Below are positions 37,475 through 48,291 of a stretch of DNA of 64,000 nt, one piece after another. A program made the position numbers and the translations under genes. Below the pieces are notes generated by a model that had not been told where the DNA came from, ran no database searches, and saw only the letters and a program-made list of their open reading frames with translations. The DNA is from CAIWHR01 sp963741355 (GTDB lineage Bacteria > Pseudomonadota > Gammaproteobacteria > Burkholderiales > Casimicrobiaceae), in the NCBI GenBank assembly GCA_963741355.1, contig CAVUIG010000013.1, forward strand, positions 62,001-126,000. Reading direction: 5' to 3'. The stretch's first letter is position 1; each line of letters starts with the position of its first letter.

Positions 37475-38513
37475 TTGACCGACCTGCCGCACTCATTGCC
37501 CGCCGCCGTTGCGCGCTCCCCGTCGGGAATCGGCCGTGCCCTGCTGATCGTCGCCGCGTTCGCGCTGGCGGCGCTCGCCGCGCTCGCCGTCGCGCTCGCG
37601 TCGGGGAGCGTGCCCATCGCCATTCCAACCGTCATCCGCGCGCTGATGGGCGAAGGCGCGGACACGACCGTCGCGATCGTGCGCGAGCTGCGCCTGCCGC
37701 GCGCGCTGGCGGCGTTCGCCGTCGGCGGGTTGCTCGCATTCGCCGGCGCCCTGCTGCAGGTCCTCCTGCGCAATCCGCTGGCCGATCCTTACGTGCTCGG
37801 AATCTCCGGAGGCGCCGCCGTCGCCGCGTTGTCCGCGATGCTGGCGGGCATGGCCGCGGCCATCATGCCGGCCGCATTCGTGGGCGCGCTGGCGTCGACG
37901 CTGATCGTGTTCGGGCTGTCCCGCGCCGGCGGCGCGCAATCGCCGTGGACCGCGACGCGATTGTTGTTGACCGGCATCGTCGTCGCCGCCGGATGGGGCG
38001 CGCTGATCGCGCTGCTGCTCGCCGTCGCGCCCGACGCGCAGGTGAAGGGGATGCTGTTCTGGCTGATCGGCGACCTTTCCACGGCATCGACATCGCCGCT
38101 CGCCGTGGTGGGTGCTCGCGCTCGCGCTTGGCATCGGGCTCGTGCTCGCGCGCGACCTCAACGTGCTCTCGCGGGGCGAGGATCTCGCCGCGACTCTCGG
38201 CGTCGCCGTGCCGCGCGTCACGCTTCTGCTGCACGCGCTCGCGGCGCTCGCCACCGCCGCCGCGGTGACGGTCGCCGGGAGCATCGGCTTCGTCGGCCTG
38301 ATCGTGCCGCACGCCGTGCGAATGGTCATCGGCAACGATCACCGCGTGCTGGTTCCCGCAGCGGTGCTGGCCGGCGGCACGCTGCTCGTGCTTGCCGACA
38401 CGCTCGCGCGCACGCTGGTCGCGCCGCTGCAGCTGCCGGTGGGCGTCATCACGGCGCTCGTCGGCGTGCCGGCCTTCCTGTTCCTGCTGACGCGAAGCGG
38501 GGCGCGGGGATGA
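37475..38513 (+). CDS. btuC: vitamin B12 (cobalamin) ABC transporter permease, one frameshift
   Basis: A FecCD/BtuC-family permease of about 345 residues and ten helices. Hallmarks: RELRLPRALAAFAVGGLLAF AGALLQ (helix 2), LRNPLADPYVLGISGGAAVA (the loop conserved across iron-chelate and B12 permeases), then after a jump near 38108, LGVAVPRVTLLLHALAALAT and GSIGFVGLIVPHAVRMVIGN (the EAA-like coupling motif). The frame begins at TTG 37475 (LTDLPHSLPAAVA); the true start is uncertain. Its stop overlaps btuD (ATGA). The cobalamin specificity comes from the riboswitch-controlled btuB and btuF next door. Confidence 0.85.
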
Positions 38514-39288
38514 GCGGGAGCGCTCCTCGCCTGTCGTGCCGCGGCCTCGCGCTTCGCATTGGGCGCGCGCACGCTCTGTTCGTCACTCGATCTCGACGTG
38601 CATGCGGGCCAATGCGTGGCCGTCATCGGGCCGAACGGCGCCGGCAAGACGACGCTGATCGCGACACTGGCCGGCCTGCGTGCGCCGGCGGCGGGAACGA
38701 TCGCTTACGACGGCACGCCGCTCGGCGAACTGTCCCCGCGCGAGCGAGCGCGAATCCGCGGATGGCTTCCGCAGGACAGCGTCGACCCGTTTCCCGCGAG
38801 CGTGCTCGAGATCGCGCTCGCCGGACGCCACCCGCATCTCTCCCGCTATGCGTGGGAGTCAGCCGCCGACGTCGAGTGCGCCCGCGCGGCGCTGGCGCGG
38901 TTCGGCGTCGCGGAGCTCTCGGCGCGCGACGTGCGCACGCTCTCGGGCGGGGAGCGCCGGCGCGTCGCCCTGGCGGCGCTGGTGGCGCAGGCGCCCCGCC
39001 TGATGCTGCTCGACGAGCCGACCTCGCATCTCGATCCCGGCCACCAGGTCGCGGCGCTCGACGCGCTGACCGCGCTGGCGCGCGCCGAGGGCAAGGCGAT
39101 CGTCATGGCGCTGCACGAGCTCCATCTCACGGTGCGCTACGCGGATCACGTCGTCGCGCTTGCCGGCGGCCGCGCGAGCGTCGGGCCGCGCCGACGAAAT
39201 GCTGACGGCGGCGCGGCTCACGGAGCTCTTCGGGACGCCGCTGGTCGCCGCCGGCGATGGACGCGCGCGCACGTTCGTCCCGGCGTGA
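38510..39288 (+). CDS. btuD: cobalamin ABC transporter ATP-binding protein, frameshifted
   Basis: The ATPase partner of btuC, about 258 residues. ATG 38510 overlaps the permease stop. After a jump near 38570 the main frame has Walker A CVAVIGPNGAGKTTLIATLA, the Q-loop region WLPQDSVDPFPASVLEIALA, signature LSGGERRRVALAALVAQAPR, Walker B LMLLDEPTSHLD and the H-loop MALHELH. A second jump near 39190 gives the normal end EMLTAARLTELFGTPLVAAG. It converges with btuF. Confidence 0.86.
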
Positions 39289-39306
39289 GGCTTCGCCACG
39301 CGCGCC

Positions 39307-40189
39307 TCAGCGCGCGGAATCGAGCGCCTCGCACAGCGCGGCAACGCCCTCCGCGAACCGCGGGCCGTCGCGATGCAGCAGGTTCGCGTCGACCACGTAG
39401 AGGTGGCCCTGCCGCGCGGCGGGAAGCTCCGGCCAGCGCCGCCAGCGATCGAGCCACGGCGGGCGGACGGCGCCGTCCGCGCCGGCGACGATCACGTCGG
39501 GCCGCGCGGCGAGCACGGCCTCCACGCTCACTTCCGGCGCCGGCAGCGACAGTGTCGCGAACACGTTCTCGCCGCCGCAGAGCGCGATGGCTTCCGAGAT
39601 GAGATGGCGGCCGCCGATGGTGTAGAGCGGCGGATCCCAGATTTCGTAGAACACGCGCAGCCTGCGCCGCTCGGCGTACTGACGACCGAGCGAAGCGATG
39701 CGGCTGCGGAAGGCCGCGGCGGACGCATTCGCCTCGGACGAAGTCCCGGCGAGTGCGCCCAGCCGTTCGAGGTCGGTCGCGATTCCGCCGATCGACGTCG
39801 GATCGACGGTGAACACCGCGATACCGCGGGCGCGGAGCAGCGTCACCTGCGCCGGCGTCGTGTAGGGCCAGGTCACGATGAGATCCGGCGCGAGCGCCAC
39901 GATGCGCTCGAGGTCGATCGCGTGGACGTCGCCTACCCGCGGCAGCGTTCGTGCCGCGGGCGGGAAATTCGACGTGTCGACGGTGCCGACGACGCGATGG
40001 CCGGCGCCGGCCGCGAACACGAGCTCGGTCGCGTTCGGCGCCAGCGTCACGATGCGCCGCGCGGGTGCTTCGAGCCGCACGGTTTCGCCGGCGTCGTCGG
40101 TAATGCGCGAGTCCCGCCGCGACGGCGGCATTGGCCAGCGCAAACGCGCCTCCCAACACGGCGAGTGCTAGCGACCGGCGCACGCTCAT
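39307..40189 (-). CDS. btuF: cobalamin-binding periplasmic protein (BtuF-like), frameshift in signal peptide
   Basis: A class III substrate-binding protein with two lobes joined by a helix, of the TroA/BtuF type. The signal peptide (MSVRRSLALAVLGGAFALAN AAVAA, ATG 40189) is one frame off from the mature part, which begins RITDDAGETVRLEAPARRIV. Further motifs: LAPNATELVFAAGAGHRVVG, VGDVHAIDLERIVALAPDLI, and C-terminal ARPDVIVAGADG with WPELPAARQGHLYVVDANLL. About 293 residues. The start overlaps the btuB stop (ATGA), so both are under the cobalamin riboswitch. It delivers B12 to BtuCD. Confidence 0.86.
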
Positions 40190-42089
40190 CGCAACACCGC
40201 GCGGAGGCCGGCGTACACCGTGGCGCCGCCCGTCGCGAAGCCAGCGGCGAGCTCGTAGTTCTTGTCGAAGACGTTGTCGGCGCGGACGAACAGCGTGATG
40301 GCCGGCGACGCCGGCCACTCCGCGGTCAGGTTGACGATGCCGTATCCGCCCATCTTCACGAGATTCGCCGGGTCGTCATAGCGCAGTGAGGACGCCACGA
40401 ATTCGAGCCCGAGCCTGACCGGTCCGGCCGGATACCCGAGCGTGACCGCGCCGTGCTGGCGCGCGCGCCGCGGCAGCAGGTTGCCGGTGACATCGCTCGT
40501 CGGCGATTGCAGGTCGACCGATGCGACCAGCGTCGCGCCGTCCTCGCGCTTCAGATCCGCGCCCAGCGTCACGCCCTTCAGCGTCGCCCGGTCGACGTTG
40601 TTCGGCACGCAATTGGAATCGGCGTCGCAGCCGAACACGATCAGGTCGCTGACGCGATTGTAGTAACCGATGGCACGCGCCTCGAATCGCACGCCGGAGG
40701 CGCTGCCGCTCCAGTACGCGCCGGCTTCGACGTTGCGCGAGGTTTCGGGAACGAGGTTCGGATTGCTGAAGCCCGGATAGTAGAGATCGTTGAACGACGG
40801 CGCATTGAAGCCGGTGCTGTAGCCCGCGGTGAGCCGCAGCGAGGCATTCACCCGATAGCCGTAGGCGATCGCGCCGGTGGTCCTGCCGCCGAACTGGCTC
40901 GAATCGTCGTAGCGCAGATGAACCTGCAGCGCGTGCGCGTCGCTCGCGCAGCTGATAGATGCCCGAAGACCGAATCGGTCGTGCGCGAATTCGTCGCGAA
41001 AGCCGGCATCGGTCGTCACGTGCTCGTCGCGCCGCTCGATGCCGGCCGACAGCGCGCCGACGGGCAGCGTGAAGTCATTTTGCCAGGTGTACTGAAGCTG
41101 CGTGGTCTTGAACGGAAAATTGCCGAATCCCGTCTGCGACTGGCTGTTGTCGATGCCGTCGGCCGCCGACAGCCGCGAGACCCAGAACGGCGTCAGCCGG
41201 TTCACGCTCGTGACCTGCCAGACTTCGTCGGTCGTGATGGTGCGGTCGTCGAAATTCGGGGCTTCCGTCGAACTGGTTGTTGAGGCGGCTCTTGAGATAC
41301 TGCGCCGTAACCTCCTGCTCGGGCGCCCAGGTCACGCCGACATTCGCCGACACGCTCTGGTTCGCGTAGCCGTCGGTGTCGCCGTTGTAGAGCGGATTGG
41401 CGGGGTTCGCGATCGTGTTGAATCCGCTGCTCTGCCGCGACGCTGCCTGCACCGCGTATCGCACGGGCCCGCTGGTGCCGGCGACCCCGGCGTTCAGCCC
41501 CCAGCGTGCCGTAGGTGCCGCCGCCGGCGGTGAGGTTGCCGGTCACTCCGGCCGTGCCTTTCCGCGTGAAGACCTGGATGACGCCGCCGATCGCATCGGC
41601 GCCGTACAGGCTCGACGCCGGGCCGCGCAGGATCTCGATCCGCTCGATCTGGTCGAGCGGAATGGCTTCGAGCGAGGTCGCGCCGGCGCTCGCCGACGCG
41701 AGCCTTACACCGTCGACCAGCACGAGCGTCTGGCTGCGGTTCGCGCCGCGCAGGAACACGCCGGACACGGATCCGGGCCCGCCGTTCTGCACGATCTCGA
41801 CGCCGGGCTGCCGCTGCAGGAACTCGGTCAGGCTCTGCGCGCCGGCGCGCGCGATTTCATCGGGGCCGATGACGGTGATGTCGGCCAGCACGTCGGCGAT
41901 CGACTGCGATTGCCGCGATGCGGTCACCGCGACCGGCGGAAGCGTCGCCGTCGGCGGCCCCGCGTTTTGCGCGTGGGCGGCGCGCGCGAGCGCGAGCGCC
42001 GCGGATATCGTGCACGTTGTGAGCGACCGACGGGACAGACCGCGCGACGAGGGATCCGTCGCGATGGAGCGGGAAGCGGTGGAGGGCAT
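40186..42089 (-). CDS. btuB: TonB-dependent vitamin B12 receptor, frameshifted
   Basis: An outer-membrane TonB-dependent receptor of about 634 residues. The signal peptide near residues 18-40 ends ARAAHAQ. The TonB box and plug follow: LPPVAVTASRQSQSIADVLA, TEFLQRQPGVEIVQNGGPGS, VFLRGANRSQTLVLVDGVRL and DQIERIEILRGPASSLYGAD, all BtuB-type. Barrel strands continue with SRLNNQFDG, TAGYSTGFNAPSFNDLYYPG, NPNLVPETSRNVEAGAYW and the C-terminal FVRADNVFDKNYELAAGFAT ending in VYAGLRAVLR. Frame jumps lie near 41500, 41265 and 41190. ATG 42089 is 139 bp downstream of the cobalamin riboswitch. Confidence 0.9.
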
Positions 42090-42227
42090 GGCAAATCTCC
42101 GCGTGCACCGCGAGGACCCCGCGCGGCGATGGCGACGAAGCCTTGCGGCCTTAAGTACGGGCCGCGCAATGCAAGGCTCCTGATGTCGCCGGGCCGGGCG
42201 CGCCGCTTGAGGGCGTGCCGCGAACCG

Positions 42228-42420
42228 GGCGCAGGCCGGTCTCCGGGCTCGCCGGTCTTGTCCGCCCGCCTTCCCGTCCCGATCGGGACAGTGGCGACAG
42301 GGGCGGACCGCACCGGCTTACCGTTGCGGGGGCAGCCGCGGGCTGGCGCGCTTCGATCGCGCGCGGTCACCGCGTTCCCGTTTCACCCGCCGCGAGGGAT
42401 TCGCGGCAGGCACCTGCGTG
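42228..42420 (-). promoter_or_regulatory. cobalamin riboswitch
   Basis: The minus strand shows the B12-aptamer landmarks in order: AGGTGCC near the 5' end (42411 region), GGGAACGCGGTG, the core CTGCCCCCGCAACGGTAA (42318-42336), GCCACTGT (42288-42295), a GGAAGGCGG segment, and the closing GGAGACCGGCCTGC (about 42228-42245). It lies between the promoter side of miaB and btuB, reading toward btuB. When adenosylcobalamin is abundant it should shut down btuB-btuF. Confidence 0.92.
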
Positions 42421-42469
42421 CGCGCATTCTAGCTCGCCCCTGGGAGGGCGCGGCGCCGGTCGCGCCTGC

Positions 42470-42475
42470 TATAAT
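42470..42475 (+). promoter_or_regulatory. miaB promoter -10 box
   Basis: A perfect TATAAT 60 bp ahead of the miaB GTG. The -35 is not obvious. It is back-to-back with the start of the btuB leader. Confidence 0.5.
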
Positions 42476-42535
42476 TCGCGCCCCTTTGACGACGGTCGCC
42501 CCCGCCGGATAATCACCGGTCCCGGAGCGCTCCCC

Positions 42536-43944
42536 GTGCCGCAAAAGCTCTACATCCGCACGTTCGGCTGCCAGATGAACGAGTACGACTCGGACCGGAT
42601 GGCCGACGTGCTCGCCGCCTCCGACGGGCTCGCGCTGACCGACCGCCCGGACGACGCCGACGTCATCCTGTTCAACACCTGCTCGGTGCGCGAGAAGGCG
42701 CAGGAGCGCGTGTTCCACGATCTCGGCCGCGTGCGCGCGCTCAAGTCCGCGCGCCCGGACCTCATCATCGGCGTCGGCGGCTGCGTGGCGAGCCAGGAGG
42801 GCGCCGCGATCGTCGCGCGCGCGCCCTACGTCGACGTCGTGTTCGGGCCGCAGACGCTGCACCGGCTGCCCGAGCTCATCCGCGCGCGCCGCGACACCGG
42901 CCGTCCGCAGGTCGACATCCGGTTTCCCGAGATCGAGAAGTTCGACCATCTGCCGCCGCCGTCGGTCGACGGCGCCTCGGCGTTCGTCTCGATCATGGAA
43001 GGCTGCAGCAAGTATTGCTCGTTCTGCGTCGTGCCCTACACGCGCGGCGAGGAGTTCTCGCGGCCGTTCGACGACGTGCTGACCGACGTCGCGGATCTCG
43101 CGCTGCAGGGCGTCCGGGAAATCACGCTGCTCGGCCAGAACGTCAACGCGTATCGCGCGCGGCACCGGCGATTCCGCCGTCGATCTGGCGACGCTGCTGG
43201 AGCACATCCACGAGATGCCGGGCATCGAGCGCATCCGCTACACCACGTCGCACCCGAAGGAAATGACGCCGCGGCTCATCGAGGCGCACGCAACGCTCGA
43301 CAAGCTCGCCTCGCACCTGCACCTGCCGGTGCAATCGGGCTCCGACCGCGTGCTGGCCGCGATGAAGCGCGGCTACACGGCGCTCGAATACAAGTCGATC
43401 GTGCGCAGGCTGCGCAAGGCGCGCCCGGATCTTTCGCTCACGTCGGATTTCATCGTCGGCTTTCCCGGCGAGACGGAAGCGCGATTTCGAGCAGACGATG
43501 AAGCTCGTCGCCGAGGTCGGCTTCGACGGCGCGTTCAGCTTCTCGTACAGCCCGCGCCCGGGCACGCCCGCGGCCGAGCTCGACGATCAGGTGCCGGCAC
43601 GAGGTGAAGCAGGCGAGGCTCGCGCGGCTGCAGGCGCTGCTCGACGCGCAATACCGGGCCTACAGCGACGCGATGGTCGGCACGCGCCAGCGCGTGCTCG
43701 TGACGGGACCCGCCGCCCGCGATGCGCGCGAGCTCTGCGCGCGCACGGACAACAACCGCGTCGTGAACTTCGCCGGCGCCCGCGAGTTGATCGGCACCTA
43801 CGCCGACGTCACCGTGACGGCGGCGCTGGCGCACTCGTTGCGCGGGGAGACGTCCGTGACCCCGCGCAGCGCAAGACGCTTCGCCCGGCGCGGCGCCTGC
43901 CGCCAACGCAATTGCGACTCTTCGACGATACAGGCCGACGATGA
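42536..43944 (+). CDS. miaB: tRNA-2-methylthio-N6-dimethylallyladenosine synthase, frameshifted
   Basis: A radical-SAM methylthiotransferase that turns i6A37 into ms2i6A37 in tRNAs. The N-terminal UPF0004 domain gives three auxiliary-cluster Cys: FGCQMNEYDSD, LFNTCSVREKA and GVGGCVASQEG. The radical SAM cluster is EGCSKYCSFCVVPYTRG. Then LGQNVNAY, LHLPVQSGSDRVLAAMKRGY and DFIVGFPGETE, and a C-terminal TRAM domain (MVGTRQRVLVTGPAARDARE, RTDNNRVVNFAG). About 469 residues. GTG 42536 starts VPQKLYIRTFGCQ. Frame jumps lie near 43155, 43485, 43600 and 43870. The end at 43944 overlaps the next ATG (ATGA). Confidence 0.92.
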
Positions 43945-46807
43945 ACGTCGACCAAGCTACTCCCGATCATCCACGCGCGCGGCTTCGCGCTCGCCGTCAT
44001 TGGCGCTTGCTCGTGTCGGGCTGCGCGAGCCTGCCGGCCGAGCCAGACCGAGCCCGTCGCAGCATCGACGCCGCCTGCCACCGACAGCGCGAAGATCGCC
44101 GCGGCCGTCGCCGCCGGCGCGACCGCCGGGAACGCGCCGCGGCGCGAAGCCCGGCGCCGCTCCGGCACAGCGCCGCCGCAGGCGGCCGGCGCGGCCGCGG
44201 CCGCCGCAGCGCCGGCGCCGAAGCCGTTCGCCGACGTCATCAAGGACGCCAAGGAAACGAAGGGCCTGTTCGCGCTCTGGCAGAAGGACGAGAAGGTCTG
44301 GATCGAGATCGCGCCGACCAGTTCGGCAAGCCCTATCTTCTTCAAGTCGCGAATCTAACCAGGGCATCGGCGAGAAGCGCATCTTCGGCGGCGCGATGAC
44401 GCTGCCCGTCGGCGTCAGCGCAGATCGTCGAGTTCCAGCAAGCATCGGCAAGCAACGTCCAGCTGATCGCGAAGAACACCGAAGTACACCGGCGCAGCGC
44501 CGGAACGCCGCGAAGCGCGCGCGCGTCGCCGCAGGATTTTCCGACAGCCTGCTCGCGACGGCGCCCGTCGCGTCGCAGCCGCATCCGGAGCGCAAGTCGG
44601 TGCTGATCGAGGCGAACGCGCTGCTCCTCGCCGACATCCCGGCGGCGGCCACGCGTTCTCGAGCGCACGTACCGCGCAGTCGTACGCGTTCGACGCGCGC
44701 AATTCGATCGATCGACACGGTCGCACGCCGGCCTCGACAACGTCACGCTGGAGGTGCACGGCGCACTATGCGCTGGCGCGCGCTCGTCGCTGCCGCCGCC
44801 GCCCGCCGGCGCCGAACGCTGCCGTCGCCGCCGTCGACGCTGCCCGACGTGCGCAGCCTGTTCCTCGGCTATCCACTACACGATCGCCACGCTGCCGGAC
44901 GGAGCCGATGCACCCGCGCCCCGCCGACGACCGCGATCGGCTATTTCACGACGGACCGACTCGACTTCACGTCCGACGTGCCGCGCATTCCCGTCCAGCG
45001 CACTACGTGAACCGCTGGCGGCTGGAGAAGAAGGACCCGTCGGCGGCGCTGTCGGAGCCGAAGCAGCCGATCGTGTTCTGGCTCGACCGCAACGATTCCC
45101 GCTCAAGTATCGCGAGCCGATCCGCGCCGGCATTCTCGAGTGGAACAAGGCGTTCGAGCGGATCGGATTCAAGGATGCGATCCGGGTCGAGGTCCAGCCG
45201 GACGACGCGGATTTCGACACGTACGGACATCCGGCACGCGTCGGTGCGCTGGCAGACCGTGGCGCGCAGACGGCGTACGGCGCCATCGGCCCGACGATCG
45301 TCGATCCGCGCACCGGCGAGATTCTCGACGCCGACATCGGCATCGACGCGAACAACGTCGCGCGTCCGTGCGCAACCTGCGTCGCCGAGTACGCGCCCGA
45401 GCGCGCCCGCGCGACGTGTTTCCGGCGACGCGATCGGCCTCGACGGACGCGTACTGCGAATACGGCGACCGACGCGCGCGCCGAGGCGGCGTTCGGCCTG
45501 TCCTGCTCGAGGCGCGCGGCGAGATCGATGCCGGACAGCCCCGACGTCGACGCGCTTCGTCGCGACGCTACTCAAGGACGTCGTGATGCACGAGGTCGGC
45601 CACACGCTCGGCCTGCGCCACAATTTCCGCGCGTCGACCGTGTACACGCGACGCGCAGCTCGCGGACCGCGACGTTCACGCGCGCAGAACGGCATCTCCG
45701 GCTCGGTGATGGAGTACAACCCGCTGAACATCGCCGTCAAGGGCGAGCGCGCAGGGCGAGTACCAGATGTCGACGCTCGGGCCCTACGACTACTGGGCGA
45801 TCGAATACGGCTACCGCGAGTCGCGCCCGAGCGACGGAGAACGGCGGAGCTCGCGCACATCGCCGCGCGCTCCGACGAGCCGCTGCTCGCCTTCGCGACC
45901 GACGAGGAGGTGCTCGTCGTCGCGCTCGATCCGGACGTGAACACGTTCGACCTCGGCGCCGACCCGCTCGCTTACGCCGCGAAGCGCCTCGCGCTCGTGC
46001 GCGAGCTGTGGCAGCGCACGGAGACGTCGCAAGCTGAAGCCGGGCGAGACCTACTCCGTCCTGCGCCGCAATTTCATCGCGCGGCCTCGTCGAGGCCGCG
46101 CCAGGGCGCCGTCTACGCGACCAAGTACGTCGGCGGCCTCTACGACGTGCGCGATCGCGCCGGCACGCGGCCGCGCGCCGCTGGCGCCGATGCCGCCGTC
46201 GACAGGCAGCGCGCCGCGCTGAAGATGCTCGCGACGGAAGTGTTCTCCGCCGACAGCTTCCGGTTCTCGCCGGCGTTCCTGCGCAGCATGGCGCATCGTC
46301 GACCGTCCGACATCGACGACGCCGAGGAGCTGGGCCGGCCAGTCCCGTCGGTCGACGTCCCGATCGACCAGCAGGTGCTCGGCGCTGCAGCGGCCGTGCT
46401 GAGCCAGCTGATGGGCGACACGGTGATCGCGCAGCGGCTGCTCAACAATGAGGCCAAGGTCGACGATCCGAGCAGGCGCTGACGCTGGCCGAGCTGTTCG
46501 CGACGCTGCACGCCGCCATCTGGAGCGAGCTTCGCGACCGGCCGCGACATCCCGGCTGTCGCGCCGCAACCTGCAGCGCGAGTACACTGCGCAGGTCGCC
46601 AACGCGCTGATGCGGCCCGCCGCGACGATGCCGGCCGACGCGCGCGCGCTGCTGCGCGCCGACGCGAAGCAGCTGTCGCGCGCCGATCAAGGTCGCGCCG
46701 GCCAAGCGGATCGTAATCGCGACCGGAGACGCGCGCGCATCTCGCCGAGACGCTCTCGCACGCTCGACGAAGCGCTGAAGGCGCCGCTCATGCGGCAGGG
46801 CGTCTAG
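43941..46807 (+). CDS. zinc-dependent metalloprotease (DUF5117/DUF4953 type), heavily frameshifted
   Basis: Fragments in all three plus frames assemble to one exported protein of about 950 residues. An N-terminal lipoprotein-like lead is followed by KPFADVIKDAKETKGLFALW, then FSDSLLATAPVASQPHPERK, TDRLDFTSDVPRIPVQR, YREPIRAGILEWNKAFERIG, AYGAIGPTIVDPRTGEILDA and the zinc motif VVMHEVGHTLGLRHNFRAS. It then has SGSVMEYNPLNIAVKGE (Met-turn), LYDVRDRAG, ADSFRFSPAFLRSMA and a helical tail ending LDEALKAPLMRQGV. HExxHxxGxxH identifies a metzincin-like protease. More than a dozen jumps occur, far denser than around it, so a real pseudogene cannot be excluded. It splits the usual miaB-phoH pair. Confidence 0.75.
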
Positions 46808-46822
46808 CGGTGGCGACGGCCG

Positions 46823-47831
46823 ATGGCGAGAGCGGCGGCGGCGGGAAGGCGGAGGCAGCAGCTTTCGCTCACGCCGCTCGACAACCGGGCGCTCGCGAAC
46901 CTCTGCGGGCCGCTCGACGCGAACCTGCACCAGATCGAGGCCGCGCTCGACGTCGCGATCGCGCATCGTGCCGGCAGCTTCACGCTGACCGGCACGCCGG
47001 CGCAGACGACGCGCGCGGCGAGGGCGCTCGAGCGCTTCTACGCGACAGGCCGAGAAGCCCCTGTCGGTCGACGACATCCAGCTCGGCCTGATCGAGATCG
47101 CCACGCAGACGCGCGCGGATGCGGCGAGCGCCGACGACTCGATCTCGCTGCTCCGCACGCGCCGTGGCGCCGACCTTCACGGCCGCACGCCGAATCAGAC
47201 GCTCTATCTCAGGAACATCCAGGAGCACGACATCACGTTCGGCATCGGCCCGGCCGGCACCGGCAAGACCTACCTCGCCGTCGCCTGCGCCGTCGACGCG
47301 CTCGAGCGCGACGCGGTGAAGCGGCTCGTCCTGGTGCGTCCCGCCGTGGAAGCGGGCGAGCGCCTCGGCTTCCTGCCGGGCGACCTCGCGCAGAAGGTCG
47401 ACCCGTATCTGCGCCCGCTCTACGACGCGCTGTACGACCTGCTGGGCTTCGAGAAGACCGGCAAGCTCTTCGAGCGCAGCACCATCGAGATCGCGCCGCT
47501 CGCGTACATGCGCGGGCGCACGCTGAATCATTCCTTCATCATCCTCGACGAGGCGCAGAACACGACGCCGGAGCAGATGAAGATGTTCCTGACGCGCATC
47601 GGCTTCGGCACCAAGGCCGTGATCACCGGCGACGTCACGCAGATCGACCTCGCGCGCGGGCAGAAGAGCGGCCTCATCGAGGCCGACCGGATCCTCGACG
47701 GCGTCCGCGGCATCGCGTTCTCGCGCTTCACCAGCGCCGACGTCGTCCGCCATCCGCTGGTGCAGAAGATCATCAACGCCTACGAGAAGGACACCGCGGC
47801 GAAGAAGCGCGCGGGCGAGCCCGACCGCTGA
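46823..47831 (+). CDS. ybeZ: PhoH-like ATPase (YbeZ), one frameshift
   Basis: A cytoplasmic PhoH-family P-loop ATPase, about 336 residues. ATG 46823 opens a basic lead and LSLTPLDNRALANLCGPLDA, typical of the family. After a jump near 47050 the frame has KPLSVDDIQLGLIEIA, HGRTPNQTLYLRNIQEHDIT, Walker A FGIGPAGTGKTYLAVACAVD, LVRPAVEAGERLGFLPGDLA, YMRGRTLNHSFIILDEAQNT (Walker B DEAQ) and TRIGFGTKAVITGDVTQIDL. It forms a conserved operon with ybeY and corC and is linked to RNA metabolism and ribosome maturation. Its stop overlaps the ybeY start. Confidence 0.92.
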
Positions 47832-48289
47832 TGCCGGCCCGCGCGCCCCGGCTCGTCCTCAGCGTCCAGTACGGCGTCGCGGCGGCGACGCTGCCGGACG
47901 CCGCGGCGCTGCGCCGGTGGGGACGCGCGGCGCTCGCGCGCGACGGCCGCGTGACGATCCGCTTCGTCGGCGCGCTCGAAGGGCGCTCGCTCAACACGCA
48001 CTATCGCGGCAAGCCGGGCGCGACCAACGTCCTCGCCTTCGTGTACGATGACGGCGAGCCGCTTTCCGGCGACATCGTCCTCTGCGCGCCGGTGCTGCGG
48101 CAGGAAGCGCGCGCGCAGGGCAAGCGCCTCGCCGACCACTGCGCGCATCTCGTCGTCCACGGCATGCTGCACCTGCAAGGCTATCGCCACGACACCGACC
48201 GCGCCGCGCGCGCGATGGAGACGCGCGAAACCGCGATCCTCCGGGGTCTGGGCATCGATGATCCCTACGCGCCGCGCGGAGCGGCGTGA
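47831..48289 (+). CDS. ybeY: endoribonuclease YbeY (rRNA maturation factor)
   Basis: A 152-residue zinc endoribonuclease involved in 16S rRNA 3'-end processing and ribosome quality control. The metal site is HLVVHGMLHLQGYRHDTD, the family H-x3-H-x5-H motif with Arg where Asp is commoner (GYDH). The region LNTHYRGKPGATNVLAFVYD matches the conserved N-terminal strand. ATG 47831 overlaps the phoH stop by one base (TGATG). Confidence 0.94.
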   Translation: MPARAPRLVLSVQYGVAAATLPDAAALRRWGRAALARDGRVTIRFVGALEGRSLNTHYRGKPGATNVLAFVYDDGEPLSGDIVLCAPVLRQEARAQGKRLADHCAHLVVHGMLHLQGYRHDTDRAARAMETRETAILRGLGIDDPYAPRGAA

Positions 48290-48291
48290 CG

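Noticed and set aside
10555..46807. Genuine pseudogenisation as the general cause of frame breaks
   Set aside because: Essential genes such as metK and miaB are affected, residues on both sides stay conserved, and glyQ shows cancelling insertions; sequencing error fits better.
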